Below, piece by piece: positions 18,143-25,957 of a stretch of DNA of 64,000 nucleotides. Source of the stretch: Maribacter sp044594925 (GTDB taxonomy: Bacteria > Bacteroidota > Bacteroidia > Flavobacteriales > Flavobacteriaceae); NCBI RefSeq assembly GCF_044594925.1, contig NZ_CP138991.1:1426001-1490000 (forward strand), given 5' to 3'. Below the pieces are notes generated by a model that worked only from the letters and a program-made list of their open reading frames with translations, was not told the DNA's origin and did not search any database. Position numbers and translations under genes: made by a program. Each line of letters opens with the position of its first letter. The stretch's first letter is position 1.

Positions 18143-18744
18143 TAATAAGGATCTTCTATTTGAATTCTTTTACCCTCTTTGTACGAGGCAACAAATGCAT
18201 CTTCAAAACCAATATCAACTAATTGTTTTCTAAAAGACTGTGCTTCTGCCAGCGTTTCAAAATTACCCAAAGAATAAGAGTAAAACGGATTTGTTTTTAC
18301 GAACAACGTATTGGTAAGTGCCTCCGAGGCAAGTGTTACATTGTTATCCACAAAAGATTTCACCTGAACTGAATAAATCTTCTCTTTATCCAAGAATTCC
18401 TTGGCTAGATAAAATTCTTTTACCAAACTTAACTCCTCGTTCTGAACTTTTAAATTATCGATTCTTGTCTTTATCGCATCCAAACTATCTATGGAAACAA
18501 GAAGGTTGTTGTTTTGTCTGTCATAATTATTAGACATACTTAATCCGGCAGCAAGAGAACCAAAAGCAAGACCCCCTATTAAAAAAAATGCAGTGATACC
18601 GGCAAAAATATTGCGCTGAATCTTACTTTTCTTAAGCTCTTTATTCTTGAATTTGATTTGGTCTAACAAACGCTCGTTAATAATTTGAGCCTTATCAACA
18701 TCCTTATGCAATTCTAATAAATCACTTTCTTCTATAAATGGCAT
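18142..18744 (-). CDS. Membrane-anchored coiled-coil protein with SPOR-like C-terminus
   Basis: 200 aa. The cytosolic N-terminus (1-42) is rich in charged residues. One membrane helix follows (about 45-70; NIFAGITAFFLIGGLAFGSLAAG), then a coiled-coil stretch (about 78-118). The C-terminal ~75 residues resemble a SPOR fold (IYSVQVKSF, YSYSLGNFETLAEAQSFRKQL), which in other proteins binds denuded peptidoglycan. SPOR assignment is by pattern only. It is co-translated with menA through a one-base overlap. Its role is unknown; an envelope or septal function is an inference. Confidence 0.7.
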   Translation of the reverse strand: MPFIEESDLLELHKDVDKAQIINERLLDQIKFKNKELKKSKIQRNIFAGITAFFLIGGLAFGSLAAGLSMSNNYDRQNNNLLVSIDSLDAIKTRIDNLKVQNEELSLVKEFYLAKEFLDKEKIYSVQVKSFVDNNVTLASEALTNTLFVKTNPFYSYSLGNFETLAEAQSFRKQLVDIGFEDAFVASYKEGKRIQIEDPY

Positions 18745-18921
18745 TATCTATATCTTTTTAATGGGCCTATTTAATCCTAAAACTAACAAAAAACGGATCT
18801 TTAAACCAACTTAACTCTTTCAGTAACACAAAAATAGGGTTTATGAAATACTATCCTAGGAAATTAGTAAATAAATTTCTTATAACGCTGTTAATCAAAT
18901 ATTTAAGAAAAATCTTACATA

Positions 18922-19764
18922 TTACTCACGGTCTGCAGTGATGCTAATACCGTCTCCCTCAATCGTAATTTTCCTAGCCTTATAAAGTGTTCCCAATCCT
19001 TTCTTGAAGGTCTTCTTGCTCATTTGCATCACATCTCTTATTTCTTCTGGATTTGATTTATCGTGTAACGCTAGAAATCCCCCGTTTTCTTTAAGCACTT
19101 CATATATCTTATTCGCTGCTGGCTCCAACACCCTACTTCCTAAAGGTTGTAAGGAAATATCAATTTTGTTATCCTTTCGTATTTTTTTAATGCACCCAGG
19201 GATTACATCTCCAATATTAATCGCTTTAAAAACTTCATTAAAGTATACTAAACCTTTGTGGCGCTCATTTACTATAACCTCCCAACCTAAATCGGTTTGC
19301 CTCGTAACTACCAAATCAACTTGGTCCCATTCCTTTAGTTCTAAGTGGTCATTACTTAAAAATTTATCCAATTTGTTGGAAGCAACCAGTCTTCCGCTTT
19401 TTTGGTCCAAATAACAATGTACCACATACCATTGCCCTTGCTTCATTTTATCTCGTTGCTCCCTGAAAGGGACAAGCAGATGTTTTTCTAGGCCCCATTC
19501 CATAAAAGCTCCGTATTCATTAATCTCAGCCACTTGTAAAAGACGAAATTCACCTAACATAATATCAGGCTCCAGAGTAGTAGCTACGGGTCTTTCGTCA
19601 TAATCCAAATAGCAAAAAACATCTATAAATTTCCCTATTTCATAGTCGGCCGGCACATACTTATTGGGTAACAATACGTCATTACCCTCACCGTCTCCTA
19701 AAAAAAGTCCAACGCTGGTATCCCGAAGGATTTCTAATTTATTTTTTCTACCTAAATCAATCAT
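18922..19764 (-). CDS. S1-like RNA-binding protein, CvfB/YitL family
   Basis: 280 aa. The CvfB pattern of serial S1-like domains is followed by a winged helix: MIDLGRKNKLEILRD at the start, a PFREQRDKMKQGQ segment near 98-110, an S1-like DLGWEVIVNERHKGLVY near 155-172, and a C-terminal winged helix starting about 215 (FLALHDKSNPEEIRDVMQMSKKTF). Family members bind RNA and influence virulence-factor or general gene expression in Firmicutes; the role in Bacteroidota is not defined. It sits between the DUF2853 gene's terminator and a 177-bp gap before the SPOR-like gene, so it likely has its own promoter. Confidence 0.85.
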   Translation of the reverse strand: MIDLGRKNKLEILRDTSVGLFLGDGEGNDVLLPNKYVPADYEIGKFIDVFCYLDYDERPVATTLEPDIMLGEFRLLQVAEINEYGAFMEWGLEKHLLVPFREQRDKMKQGQWYVVHCYLDQKSGRLVASNKLDKFLSNDHLELKEWDQVDLVVTRQTDLGWEVIVNERHKGLVYFNEVFKAINIGDVIPGCIKKIRKDNKIDISLQPLGSRVLEPAANKIYEVLKENGGFLALHDKSNPEEIRDVMQMSKKTFKKGLGTLYKARKITIEGDGISITADRE

Positions 19765-19832
19765 ACCGCAAAATTAAGCTTTCTATCCGTACTACTATTA
19801 CAATTGGATACATCTTAAGTTGTTCAATAAAA

Positions 19833-19860
19833 AAAGGCCGCTCTTTTAGAAACGGCCTTT
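19833..19860 (-). terminator. Terminator after the DUF2853 gene
   Basis: AAAGGCCG / CGGCCTTT stem (8 bp) with a 12-nt loop, followed on the minus strand by a T run. It is 19 bp past the DUF2853 stop. Confidence 0.8.
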
Positions 19861-19879
19861 AAAAATTGTTATTGATTAT

Positions 19880-20218
19880 CTAATAAATAGATGCTTTATT
19901 AAAGTGCTTACAAAGCATATAATACACTACTGCTCTATGCTTGTTCTTGTTAGATGAACCGTATTTATCTAAAACACTTTTAATAGCATCCATTAAATCC
20001 GAGCTATCTTTTAAGCCTAATTTTTTGATTAGGTAATTATTTTTTACCGTTTGTAATTCTTTATCATCTCCTCCAGAAACTTTCGAAGCGTCCAAATTAT
20101 AAATAGATGGTCCTAAACCAATAGTAACTTTGGTAAGTAAATCCATATCCGCATTTTCACCAAATTTATCTTTGATGTCGGCTGCGTACTTCGTGATTAA
20201 ATCATCTCTTTTACTCAT
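19880..20218 (-). CDS. DUF2853 family protein
   Basis: 112 aa, soluble, mostly helical with a repeated pattern. It begins MSKRDDLITKYAADIKDKFG and ends YYMLCKHFNKASIY, recognisable as the small conserved DUF2853 family of Bacteroidota and some Proteobacteria. No catalytic motif is visible. It follows menD by 43 bp on the same strand and has its own terminator, so it may be the last gene of the thioesterase-menF-menD transcript. Function unknown. Confidence 0.85.
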   Translation of the reverse strand: MSKRDDLITKYAADIKDKFGENADMDLLTKVTIGLGPSIYNLDASKVSGGDDKELQTVKNNYLIKKLGLKDSSDLMDAIKSVLDKYGSSNKNKHRAVVYYMLCKHFNKASIY

Positions 20219-20261
20219 AATTGATAGTGTCTTATTTGTTATAATTAATGGTTAACTACGT

Positions 20262-22016
20262 CTAAGATATAAAATGAAAGTAATCCATCAAAATTTTATT
20301 ATTCTTTAACCTTGGAGTAACTATTTCTAAAAGCTGTGGCAGATCGCTAGGTTTATGGAAAGTTGCAAGTTCTTTATTTAATGACCGTTCGTCATCAGCC
20401 ATGCTATACCCTACGCTATACATAGCACAAAGCGCTTTCGCATTTAACCGATGTTTGGTCTCAAAAAATCTTTCAAAGTTTTCTGAATCATCCTTACCGG
20501 GTAAAATCCTAAAGATACCTCCCCCCTCATTATTGATAAGAATAATTCTAAAATCGTTACGTATGTAGTTATTCCACAAGGCATTACTATCGTAGAAAAA
20601 ACTTAAATCCCCAGTAATTAAAAGTGTTGGCGTTTTAGAATTTAAAGATGCCCCTATAGCCGTCGACGTACTACCGTCAATTCCACTAGTACCTCTATTA
20701 CAGTATACCTTTATGGTGTTGTTCAATTCAAATAACTGAGTATACCTTACCGTGGAACTATTGGCCAACTGTAATTGTAAATTTTTTGGCATTTGCTTAG
20801 TGATGCTATGGAAAGCTAAAAAATCAGAAAACGGAATCTGATTCAAATAAGTATCCCGCTTCATCAGGTATTTAGACCTGATCGTATTCCATTTGTCAAA
20901 ATAACCACTATAAACTATCTCATTATTTTCCTCATAGATTCTTGTTAAAAAGTCTTGAGCGGGCATTTTAAGATGTGCTGTTAAACAGAAAAATGTATCG
21001 TTCGCTTTTTTCTGTCCTACATGATAATGTTGTTTAGGAGCAAAAGAACGTAAAAAAGCTTTTATTTTTTTAGAAACAATTAGACCACCAAATGTTAAAA
21101 GTATATCTGGTTGTAATGCCTTAAAAAGAACATCCTTGTCTTTTGATAATTCAATGGGAGCAATAAGCGTGTCTATGCTGGAGAAAAAATTATGGTGATG
21201 CAGATTAGAAGTGTTTTCTGTAAGTACTATTACAGATGGGTCATCTCCTATTTTATTTAACCACTCTTGTGCTATGGTATTTGGAGGATTTACCCCAACC
21301 AAGACCATTTTCTTTTTTGCTTTTTGCCAAGCAACGACAAGCTCTTCTTTGATAATGCTCGGAGGTTCATTATTTTGATACACTTCAATTTTGGGCTGAA
21401 GGTCAGATTTATTCAAAATATCGTACAAGGGTTCCTCAAAAGGAGCATTGATATGAATTGGGGTATAATTATTAATACTGTTATGCAGTGCTTTATTGAG
21501 TTCTTGATCATTAAAGACCTGTACTTTTCTTTGTTCTTTTTCTACAGCTAATTCAGAAATCCATTCGGGTCTATACCTTTGAATCCTATCCGTTGCATGA
21601 GTCAAATCTTGCTTTAGGTTAGCACTATAACCTATATGTCTGTCAAAAACATTGTCTTGTCTTATGGTTTGTCCATCACCTACATCTATCTTATAAGAAG
21701 GTCTGTCCGCCGAAATTACTATTAATGGAATCTCACTATAAAACGCTTCTGCTACAGCCGGATAATAATTTAGTAAAGCACTACCAGAGGTACAAACAAC
21801 CGCGGCAGGCTTACCGGAATACTGCGCTAAACCAAGTGCAAAAAAGGCCGCACAACGTTCATCCACAATACTATAGCAATTAAAATATGGATTTTCCGTA
21901 AAAGAAATTATTAATGGTGCATTTCTAGAACCTGGTGAAATTACAATATTCGATATTCCCTTGGCCTGACAATGTTGTGCAATAGTCTGGGCCAATGGTA
22001 TTGTGGAGTATTTCAT
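20262..22016 (-). CDS. menD: SEPHCHC synthase MenD
   Basis: 584 aa ThDP-dependent enzyme that joins isochorismate and 2-oxoglutarate in menaquinone synthesis. The N-terminal Pyr domain carries NIVISPGSRNAPL (about 21-33) and ERCAAFFALG with the catalytic Glu. The C-terminal PP domain has RGTSGIDGS and the ThDP motif GDLSFFYDSNALWNN (GDxxxx...NN). Length is typical. It lies downstream of menF (55-bp gap) and upstream of DUF2853. The Ser-Arg-Asn SPGSRNAPL pattern distinguishes MenD from acetolactate synthases. Confidence 0.95.
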   Translation of the reverse strand: MKYSTIPLAQTIAQHCQAKGISNIVISPGSRNAPLIISFTENPYFNCYSIVDERCAAFFALGLAQYSGKPAAVVCTSGSALLNYYPAVAEAFYSEIPLIVISADRPSYKIDVGDGQTIRQDNVFDRHIGYSANLKQDLTHATDRIQRYRPEWISELAVEKEQRKVQVFNDQELNKALHNSINNYTPIHINAPFEEPLYDILNKSDLQPKIEVYQNNEPPSIIKEELVVAWQKAKKKMVLVGVNPPNTIAQEWLNKIGDDPSVIVLTENTSNLHHHNFFSSIDTLIAPIELSKDKDVLFKALQPDILLTFGGLIVSKKIKAFLRSFAPKQHYHVGQKKANDTFFCLTAHLKMPAQDFLTRIYEENNEIVYSGYFDKWNTIRSKYLMKRDTYLNQIPFSDFLAFHSITKQMPKNLQLQLANSSTVRYTQLFELNNTIKVYCNRGTSGIDGSTSTAIGASLNSKTPTLLITGDLSFFYDSNALWNNYIRNDFRIILINNEGGGIFRILPGKDDSENFERFFETKHRLNAKALCAMYSVGYSMADDERSLNKELATFHKPSDLPQLLEIVTPRLKNNKILMDYFHFIS

Positions 22017-22071
22017 TACTTACAAAAATACGACCTGGAGGTTTTAAAACCCAATTCTAAGCCCTTTAAAC

Positions 22072-23175
22072 CTATAAAATATTTAACATCGTACGGCTTT
22101 TGTGCACGGTTTCCTCCCACTCTTTTGTAGGGTCAGATTCCCCAGTAATACCACCACCCACATAGATTTGGGCCTTATTAGCTACAAGCTGTAAACAGCG
22201 CAGGTTAACATATAATTCCGATGCCGTAGTAAGCGTTCTGTAAGCGTTATTTTCTGTATTTCTACGGTTTGTGTTTCTTGAGTTATTTTTCTTAAAGTTA
22301 AGTTCTCCCAAATAGCCTGTATAAAAGGACCTATTGTAGCCTTCGTTTGCTAAAATAAATTTTTTAGAAGCTTGTAAAGGAAGTCCACATACAGCGGGAG
22401 TTGGATGTAACTTGTTGGTAAGTAATCCAAAATCGTCTTTTGTCATTTCACCAGAAATTTTGGTTCTCAAATGCCAAAGTTGGCCTGCTCTTACATTTTC
22501 TACTTGCGAAATATGAAGTTTCTTAGTGGAAGCCCCTAGGTTCTCCTTGATGTAATCTGTCACTAATTGCTGTTCGTCCAATTCTTTAATAGACCAAACA
22601 GGATTCTTTACTGCTTCATCATAGGCCTGTGTCCCAGCCAATGACATTGTTGTAAAATTTAACCCTCTCCTTTTTACCAATATTTCTGGAGTGGCACCTA
22701 GCCAAATGCCTACTTTGGGGTGAAACCATAAGTAACAAAAGGCATTATCGTACGTTTTAATTAGTTTCTTGAACAATGCTATTGGAGACCCCGTAAAGCT
22801 TACCTCAACCTTTCTGGATAGTACTACTTTCCTAAATTCGTTTGATTTTATCGCATCAATAGCACGTGAGACTAAATCAATATAACGAATACGCGCTACA
22901 CTATCTGGTCTTAGGTTTTTAGGAACAGCATCAATATCCCGTATGTCAAAATCAAAGGCACTTTCAAGAATCCTATCAGGACTTAAGAGAATACTTGGAG
23001 AATCGTAATTAAAAGGAGCAAAAACAAAACCCGTTTCCTTAAAATCTTTAACCAAGTGTAAACTATCGTCTTTCTGAAAAACTGCCTTAAATCTATTCTC
23101 CTTTGGCTTTTTGTAGAGAACAAAAGGGAGCGACTGCTCAAATTTTTCCTTTGCGAGTGCTAAAAGTGTATTCAT
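22072..23175 (-). CDS. menF: Isochorismate synthase (MenF-type)
   Basis: 367 aa chorismate-binding enzyme converting chorismate to isochorismate. Visible signatures: SRKVEVSF, GATPEILVKR, SLAGTQAYDEA, LHPTPAVCGLP, GYNRSFYTGYLGEL and YVGGGITGESDPTKEWEET, the Mg-binding end of the family. The N-terminal 100 residues are short compared with EntC/MenF, as usual in Bacteroidota. It lies 4 bp after the thioesterase gene and precedes menD, which fixes its role as menaquinone rather than siderophore isochorismate synthase. Confidence 0.93.
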   Translation of the reverse strand: MNTLLALAKEKFEQSLPFVLYKKPKENRFKAVFQKDDSLHLVKDFKETGFVFAPFNYDSPSILLSPDRILESAFDFDIRDIDAVPKNLRPDSVARIRYIDLVSRAIDAIKSNEFRKVVLSRKVEVSFTGSPIALFKKLIKTYDNAFCYLWFHPKVGIWLGATPEILVKRRGLNFTTMSLAGTQAYDEAVKNPVWSIKELDEQQLVTDYIKENLGASTKKLHISQVENVRAGQLWHLRTKISGEMTKDDFGLLTNKLHPTPAVCGLPLQASKKFILANEGYNRSFYTGYLGELNFKKNNSRNTNRRNTENNAYRTLTTASELYVNLRCLQLVANKAQIYVGGGITGESDPTKEWEETVHKSRTMLNIL

Positions 23176-23179
23176 TTCA

Positions 23180-23602
23180 CTACTTTTTTGGCAGTGCTAT
23201 AGTAGTTAACTTACATATTGAAACCAGTTCATCGGCTTCATTAGTAATTTTAATTTCCCAAAGCTGAGTGGTCCTACCCCGGTGCACAACAATAGCTTTT
23301 GCAAAAACATATCCCTCTTTGACACTTTTTACATGATTTGCTGATATTTCAATACCACGTATGAAATATTCTTGCGCATTCAGAAAGATGTAAGAAGCCG
23401 TACTACCAACACTTTCTGCCAAAGCAACCATAGCACCTCCATGCAAAACACCGTCTGGTTGGTGCACCTTTGGGGTTACGGGCATTTTACCTACCAAAAA
23501 ATTCTCACCAACATCTATATACTCAATTGCTAAGGTTTCCATCATCGTATTCTTTGATGATGCATTACATACCTCAAGAATTTTATCTTTATGATCAGTC
23601 AT
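23180..23602 (-). CDS. Hotdog thioesterase, probable DHNA-CoA hydrolase (MenI-like)
   Basis: 140 aa single hotdog domain of the PaaI/YbgC-like class. The motif HQPDGVLHGGAMVALAES (about 47-64) has the family HGG and the putative catalytic Glu63. Such enzymes hydrolyse acyl- or aryl-CoA. In menaquinone synthesis one member, MenI/YdiI, releases DHNA from DHNA-CoA, and this gene's position 4 bp upstream of menF supports that role. The general family assignment is solid; the specific substrate is inferred from context. It diverges from the esterase gene at 23666. Confidence 0.85.
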   Translation of the reverse strand: MTDHKDKILEVCNASSKNTMMETLAIEYIDVGENFLVGKMPVTPKVHQPDGVLHGGAMVALAESVGSTASYIFLNAQEYFIRGIEISANHVKSVKEGYVFAKAIVVHRGRTTQLWEIKITNEADELVSICKLTTIALPKK

Positions 23603-23665
23603 TTTTTTTATTGTAAAATTAAGGAATAGATTAGCAAACTCAGCAACCGCACTAATTTGAATGGA

Positions 23666-24307
23666 ATGATTAAAAAAACCATTACGTATACCACTACTAA
23701 TTCCTATGAAACCTTAAATAACATAGGTGTTAAGACCAAAAATATTTGGATAGTTTTTCATGGTTTAGGCTATTTGAGCAGGTACTTTTTAAATTATTTT
23801 AAAGAATTACCACCAGAGGAAAACTATATCATTGCTCCACAAGCACCCGCTAAGTATTACCTAAAAAATGATTTTAAACATGTGGGCGCTAGTTGGTTAA
23901 CTAAAGAAGACACCGAACGGGAAACACAAAATGTAATGGCATATATTAACGCGGTAATTAGTGCAGAAAATATTGCTCCTAGACATAGATTTATTGTTTT
24001 TGGTTTCTCCCAAGGTGTTTCTATCGCAGCAAGATGGGTAGCCAACTTTCAAATACCGTGCGCTAAATTAATTTTTTATGCCGGCGGAATTCCAAACGAG
24101 CTAAAACCACAGGACTTCCTATTTCTTAACGAGCATAATACAGAAGTTGTAGGGATTGTTGGAGATTCAGATGAGTATCTTACCGCGGAGCGTATGAAGA
24201 GTGAAACCGAAAAAATGAATTCTCTATTTCAAAATAGCGCAAAACAAATTAGTTTTAAGGGAGGACATGAAGTCAAAAAAGATATTATTAATTCTTTAGC
24301 AAATTAA
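23666..24307 (+). CDS. Alpha/beta-hydrolase (carboxylesterase/phospholipase-like)
   Basis: 213 aa from the ATG at 23666; a TTG three codons upstream is possible but less likely. The nucleophile elbow GFSQG (Ser near 115), oxyanion-region VFHGLGY (about 30-36), an acid in GDSDEY and a final His in KGGHEV form a carboxylesterase-type triad. No signal peptide, so cytosolic. It is followed two bases later by a GNAT gene, with which it forms a short operon. It diverges from the menI/menF/menD unit; a MenH role is conceivable from context but the sequence looks like a general esterase rather than MenH. Confidence 0.82.
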   Translation: MIKKTITYTTTNSYETLNNIGVKTKNIWIVFHGLGYLSRYFLNYFKELPPEENYIIAPQAPAKYYLKNDFKHVGASWLTKEDTERETQNVMAYINAVISAENIAPRHRFIVFGFSQGVSIAARWVANFQIPCAKLIFYAGGIPNELKPQDFLFLNEHNTEVVGIVGDSDEYLTAERMKSETEKMNSLFQNSAKQISFKGGHEVKKDIINSLAN

Positions 24308-24309
24308 TT

Positions 24310-24861
24310 ATGGCTATTGTACTAGAGGATAAAAGAGTAAGATTAGAACCCCTAACATTAAAAAACTACATCCATTTAATTCCTATAGCGAAGGAAGAAA
24401 AGCTTATTCAATACTCTCCATCGGATATAGGCACTGCCGAATCCTTAAGGAAATATGTGCAAGTAGCGCTAGCGCAACAAGCAGAAGAAAAAAGCATTCC
24501 CTTTATAATATATGATAAAAAAAATAAGGCTTTTGCCGGCTGCACGAGATATATGCATATCAACAGAAAAAACAAAGTACTACATATAGGTGCAACTTGG
24601 ATAGGAAAAGAATTTCAAGGAAGTGGTTTAAATGATCACATGAAATATTTAATGCTATCCCATGCTTTCAATGAAATGGGGTTTGAAAAAATAGAATTTA
24701 GGGTCGATGAGCGAAATATGGCTTCTAGGAAGGCTGTGGAAAAATTAGGATGTATCCTCGAGGGTATTTTACGCCAAGATGTATACTTGTTGGATGGCCA
24801 TAAAAGAAATACTTGTTGTTATGGGCTATTAAAACAAGAATGGGAGACATTGAAAAAGTGA
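24310..24861 (+). CDS. GNAT-family N-acetyltransferase
   Basis: 183 aa RimJ/RimL-type acetyltransferase: RVRLEPLTLKNY at the N-terminus, the acetyl-CoA-binding region IGKEFQGSGLNDHMKYLM (about 97-114; R/Q-x-x-G-x-G variant), and EFRVDERNMASRKAVEKLG (about 137-155) ending motif B. The acceptor is unknown; family members modify protein N-termini, amines or antibiotics. It begins 2 bp after the esterase stop and converges on the secreted protein at 24866 with a 4-bp gap. Confidence 0.87.
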   Translation: MAIVLEDKRVRLEPLTLKNYIHLIPIAKEEKLIQYSPSDIGTAESLRKYVQVALAQQAEEKSIPFIIYDKKNKAFAGCTRYMHINRKNKVLHIGATWIGKEFQGSGLNDHMKYLMLSHAFNEMGFEKIEFRVDERNMASRKAVEKLGCILEGILRQDVYLLDGHKRNTCCYGLLKQEWETLKK

Positions 24862-24865
24862 AGTA

Positions 24866-25792
24866 TTACTCCTTAGCTACAACTTCTTCCGAATAATACG
24901 TTATTTTTCTAGTCTTATACGTGTTCTCTGGGCGTACTATTTGTTTAATCCAATTACCTTCTCCTTCCCTATCATATTGATAGATGTATTCTTTAGTTGT
25001 CATCTCATCACCGTTTTTGGAAACTTCCCCCACTAACATTTCATTTTCATCATAGTTATATGTAGTTCTTTTTGTGGGTACAAAGGTTTTTTCTGAACTA
25101 TTGTAATCAAATTCTTGTTGTGCGACCAAAAGTCCTTTTTCATTAAAAACTTCTTCAAAAGCCTTATTAGCCTCACCTTTTAAGTATTCTTTTGTTAATA
25201 CTACCTTTTGAACAGTACCGTTCTTTTTCTTTAATTGTGAAGTTCTAATAGATTTCAACGGCTCATTATTGATGAGATAGGTTACTGTATATTCCCCCTT
25301 GTATTTCTTGTATTCTATCAAAGTCTCATCTATACCGTCATTATTGGTACGTACAATTTTAACCAAATCTCCTTTATCATCGTAGTGATATACATATTGA
25401 TCCAAAAATTCCTCTTCGTAGGAAATAATTTTTTCAGTAATCTTAAGATTGCTTAGGCTATCTAACTTATAGAAATGAGCAATGGAAGTTGTTGGGTCGA
25501 ATACGTTATTCCTATAAGATTCTGACCTCTTTTCCGTAAGTTCATCATTTAAGTATTTGTAATATACCACGTCATAATCGGTATCGTTATATCTTGTTAC
25601 CGATTTGGTCAATACCCCTTTTTTATTAAAGTCGTATTCCTCCTTGCCGTAGCTGGTACTAACCAGACATGTTTTAACACTGTCCTTTAAATCAAAATCG
25701 CCTAGGTTAAAAATTTTAACCTCCTGGGCATAAGTAATGAAAGGCAAACAAATTAAAATAAATAAAAACCGGGGGATGTAATTTTTTACCAT
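24866..25792 (-). CDS. Secreted protein with YD-like beta repeats, unknown function
   Basis: 308 aa. Signal peptide (about 1-22, ending TYAQE). The mature part is a run of short beta-hairpin units rich in Tyr and Asp (YDFNKKGVLTKS, YHYDDKGDLVK, YNYDENEMLVGEVSKNG, YQYDREGEGNWIKQI), reminiscent of RHS/YD-repeat or YwqK-like proteins. No enzymatic motif. It is monocistronic, after the dnaK terminator. Not recognised beyond this pattern; a periplasmic or surface protein. Confidence 0.75.
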   Translation of the reverse strand: MVKNYIPRFLFILICLPFITYAQEVKIFNLGDFDLKDSVKTCLVSTSYGKEEYDFNKKGVLTKSVTRYNDTDYDVVYYKYLNDELTEKRSESYRNNVFDPTTSIAHFYKLDSLSNLKITEKIISYEEEFLDQYVYHYDDKGDLVKIVRTNNDGIDETLIEYKKYKGEYTVTYLINNEPLKSIRTSQLKKKNGTVQKVVLTKEYLKGEANKAFEEVFNEKGLLVAQQEFDYNSSEKTFVPTKRTTYNYDENEMLVGEVSKNGDEMTTKEYIYQYDREGEGNWIKQIVRPENTYKTRKITYYSEEVVAKE

Positions 25793-25836
25793 AGCATCTA
25801 AATTACTTCAAAAACTTCAAAAGATATACCAAAAAT

Positions 25837-25866
25837 AAAAAGGAGCGATAAATACCGCTCCTTTTT
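25837..25866 (-). terminator. Terminator downstream of dnaK
   Basis: 11-bp perfect stem AAAAAGGAGCG / CGCTCCTTTTT with an 8-nt loop. It lies about 70 bp past the present dnaK stop and 21 bp past the older duplicated stop. Confidence 0.85.
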
Positions 25867-25887
25867 CAATGTTATTTTTAAGTGAAT

Positions 25888-25957
25888 TACTTGACTTCTT
25901 CGAAGTCTACCCTTCGACTCCGCTCAGGACAGGCTACTTGACTTCTTCGAAGTCTAC
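25888..25957. repeat. Duplicated dnaK 3' end flanking a 24-bp repeat element
   Basis: A 23-bp direct repeat (25888-25910 and 25935-25957) encodes the DnaK tail VDFEEVK and flanks 24 bp (25911-25934) containing CTTCGACTCCGCTCAGG. The outer copy still reads VDFEEVK followed by TAA, the apparent original stop. The current stop (TAG) uses the edge of the element. The core of the element recurs in degenerate form at 62.9-63.2 kb. Confidence 0.85.
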
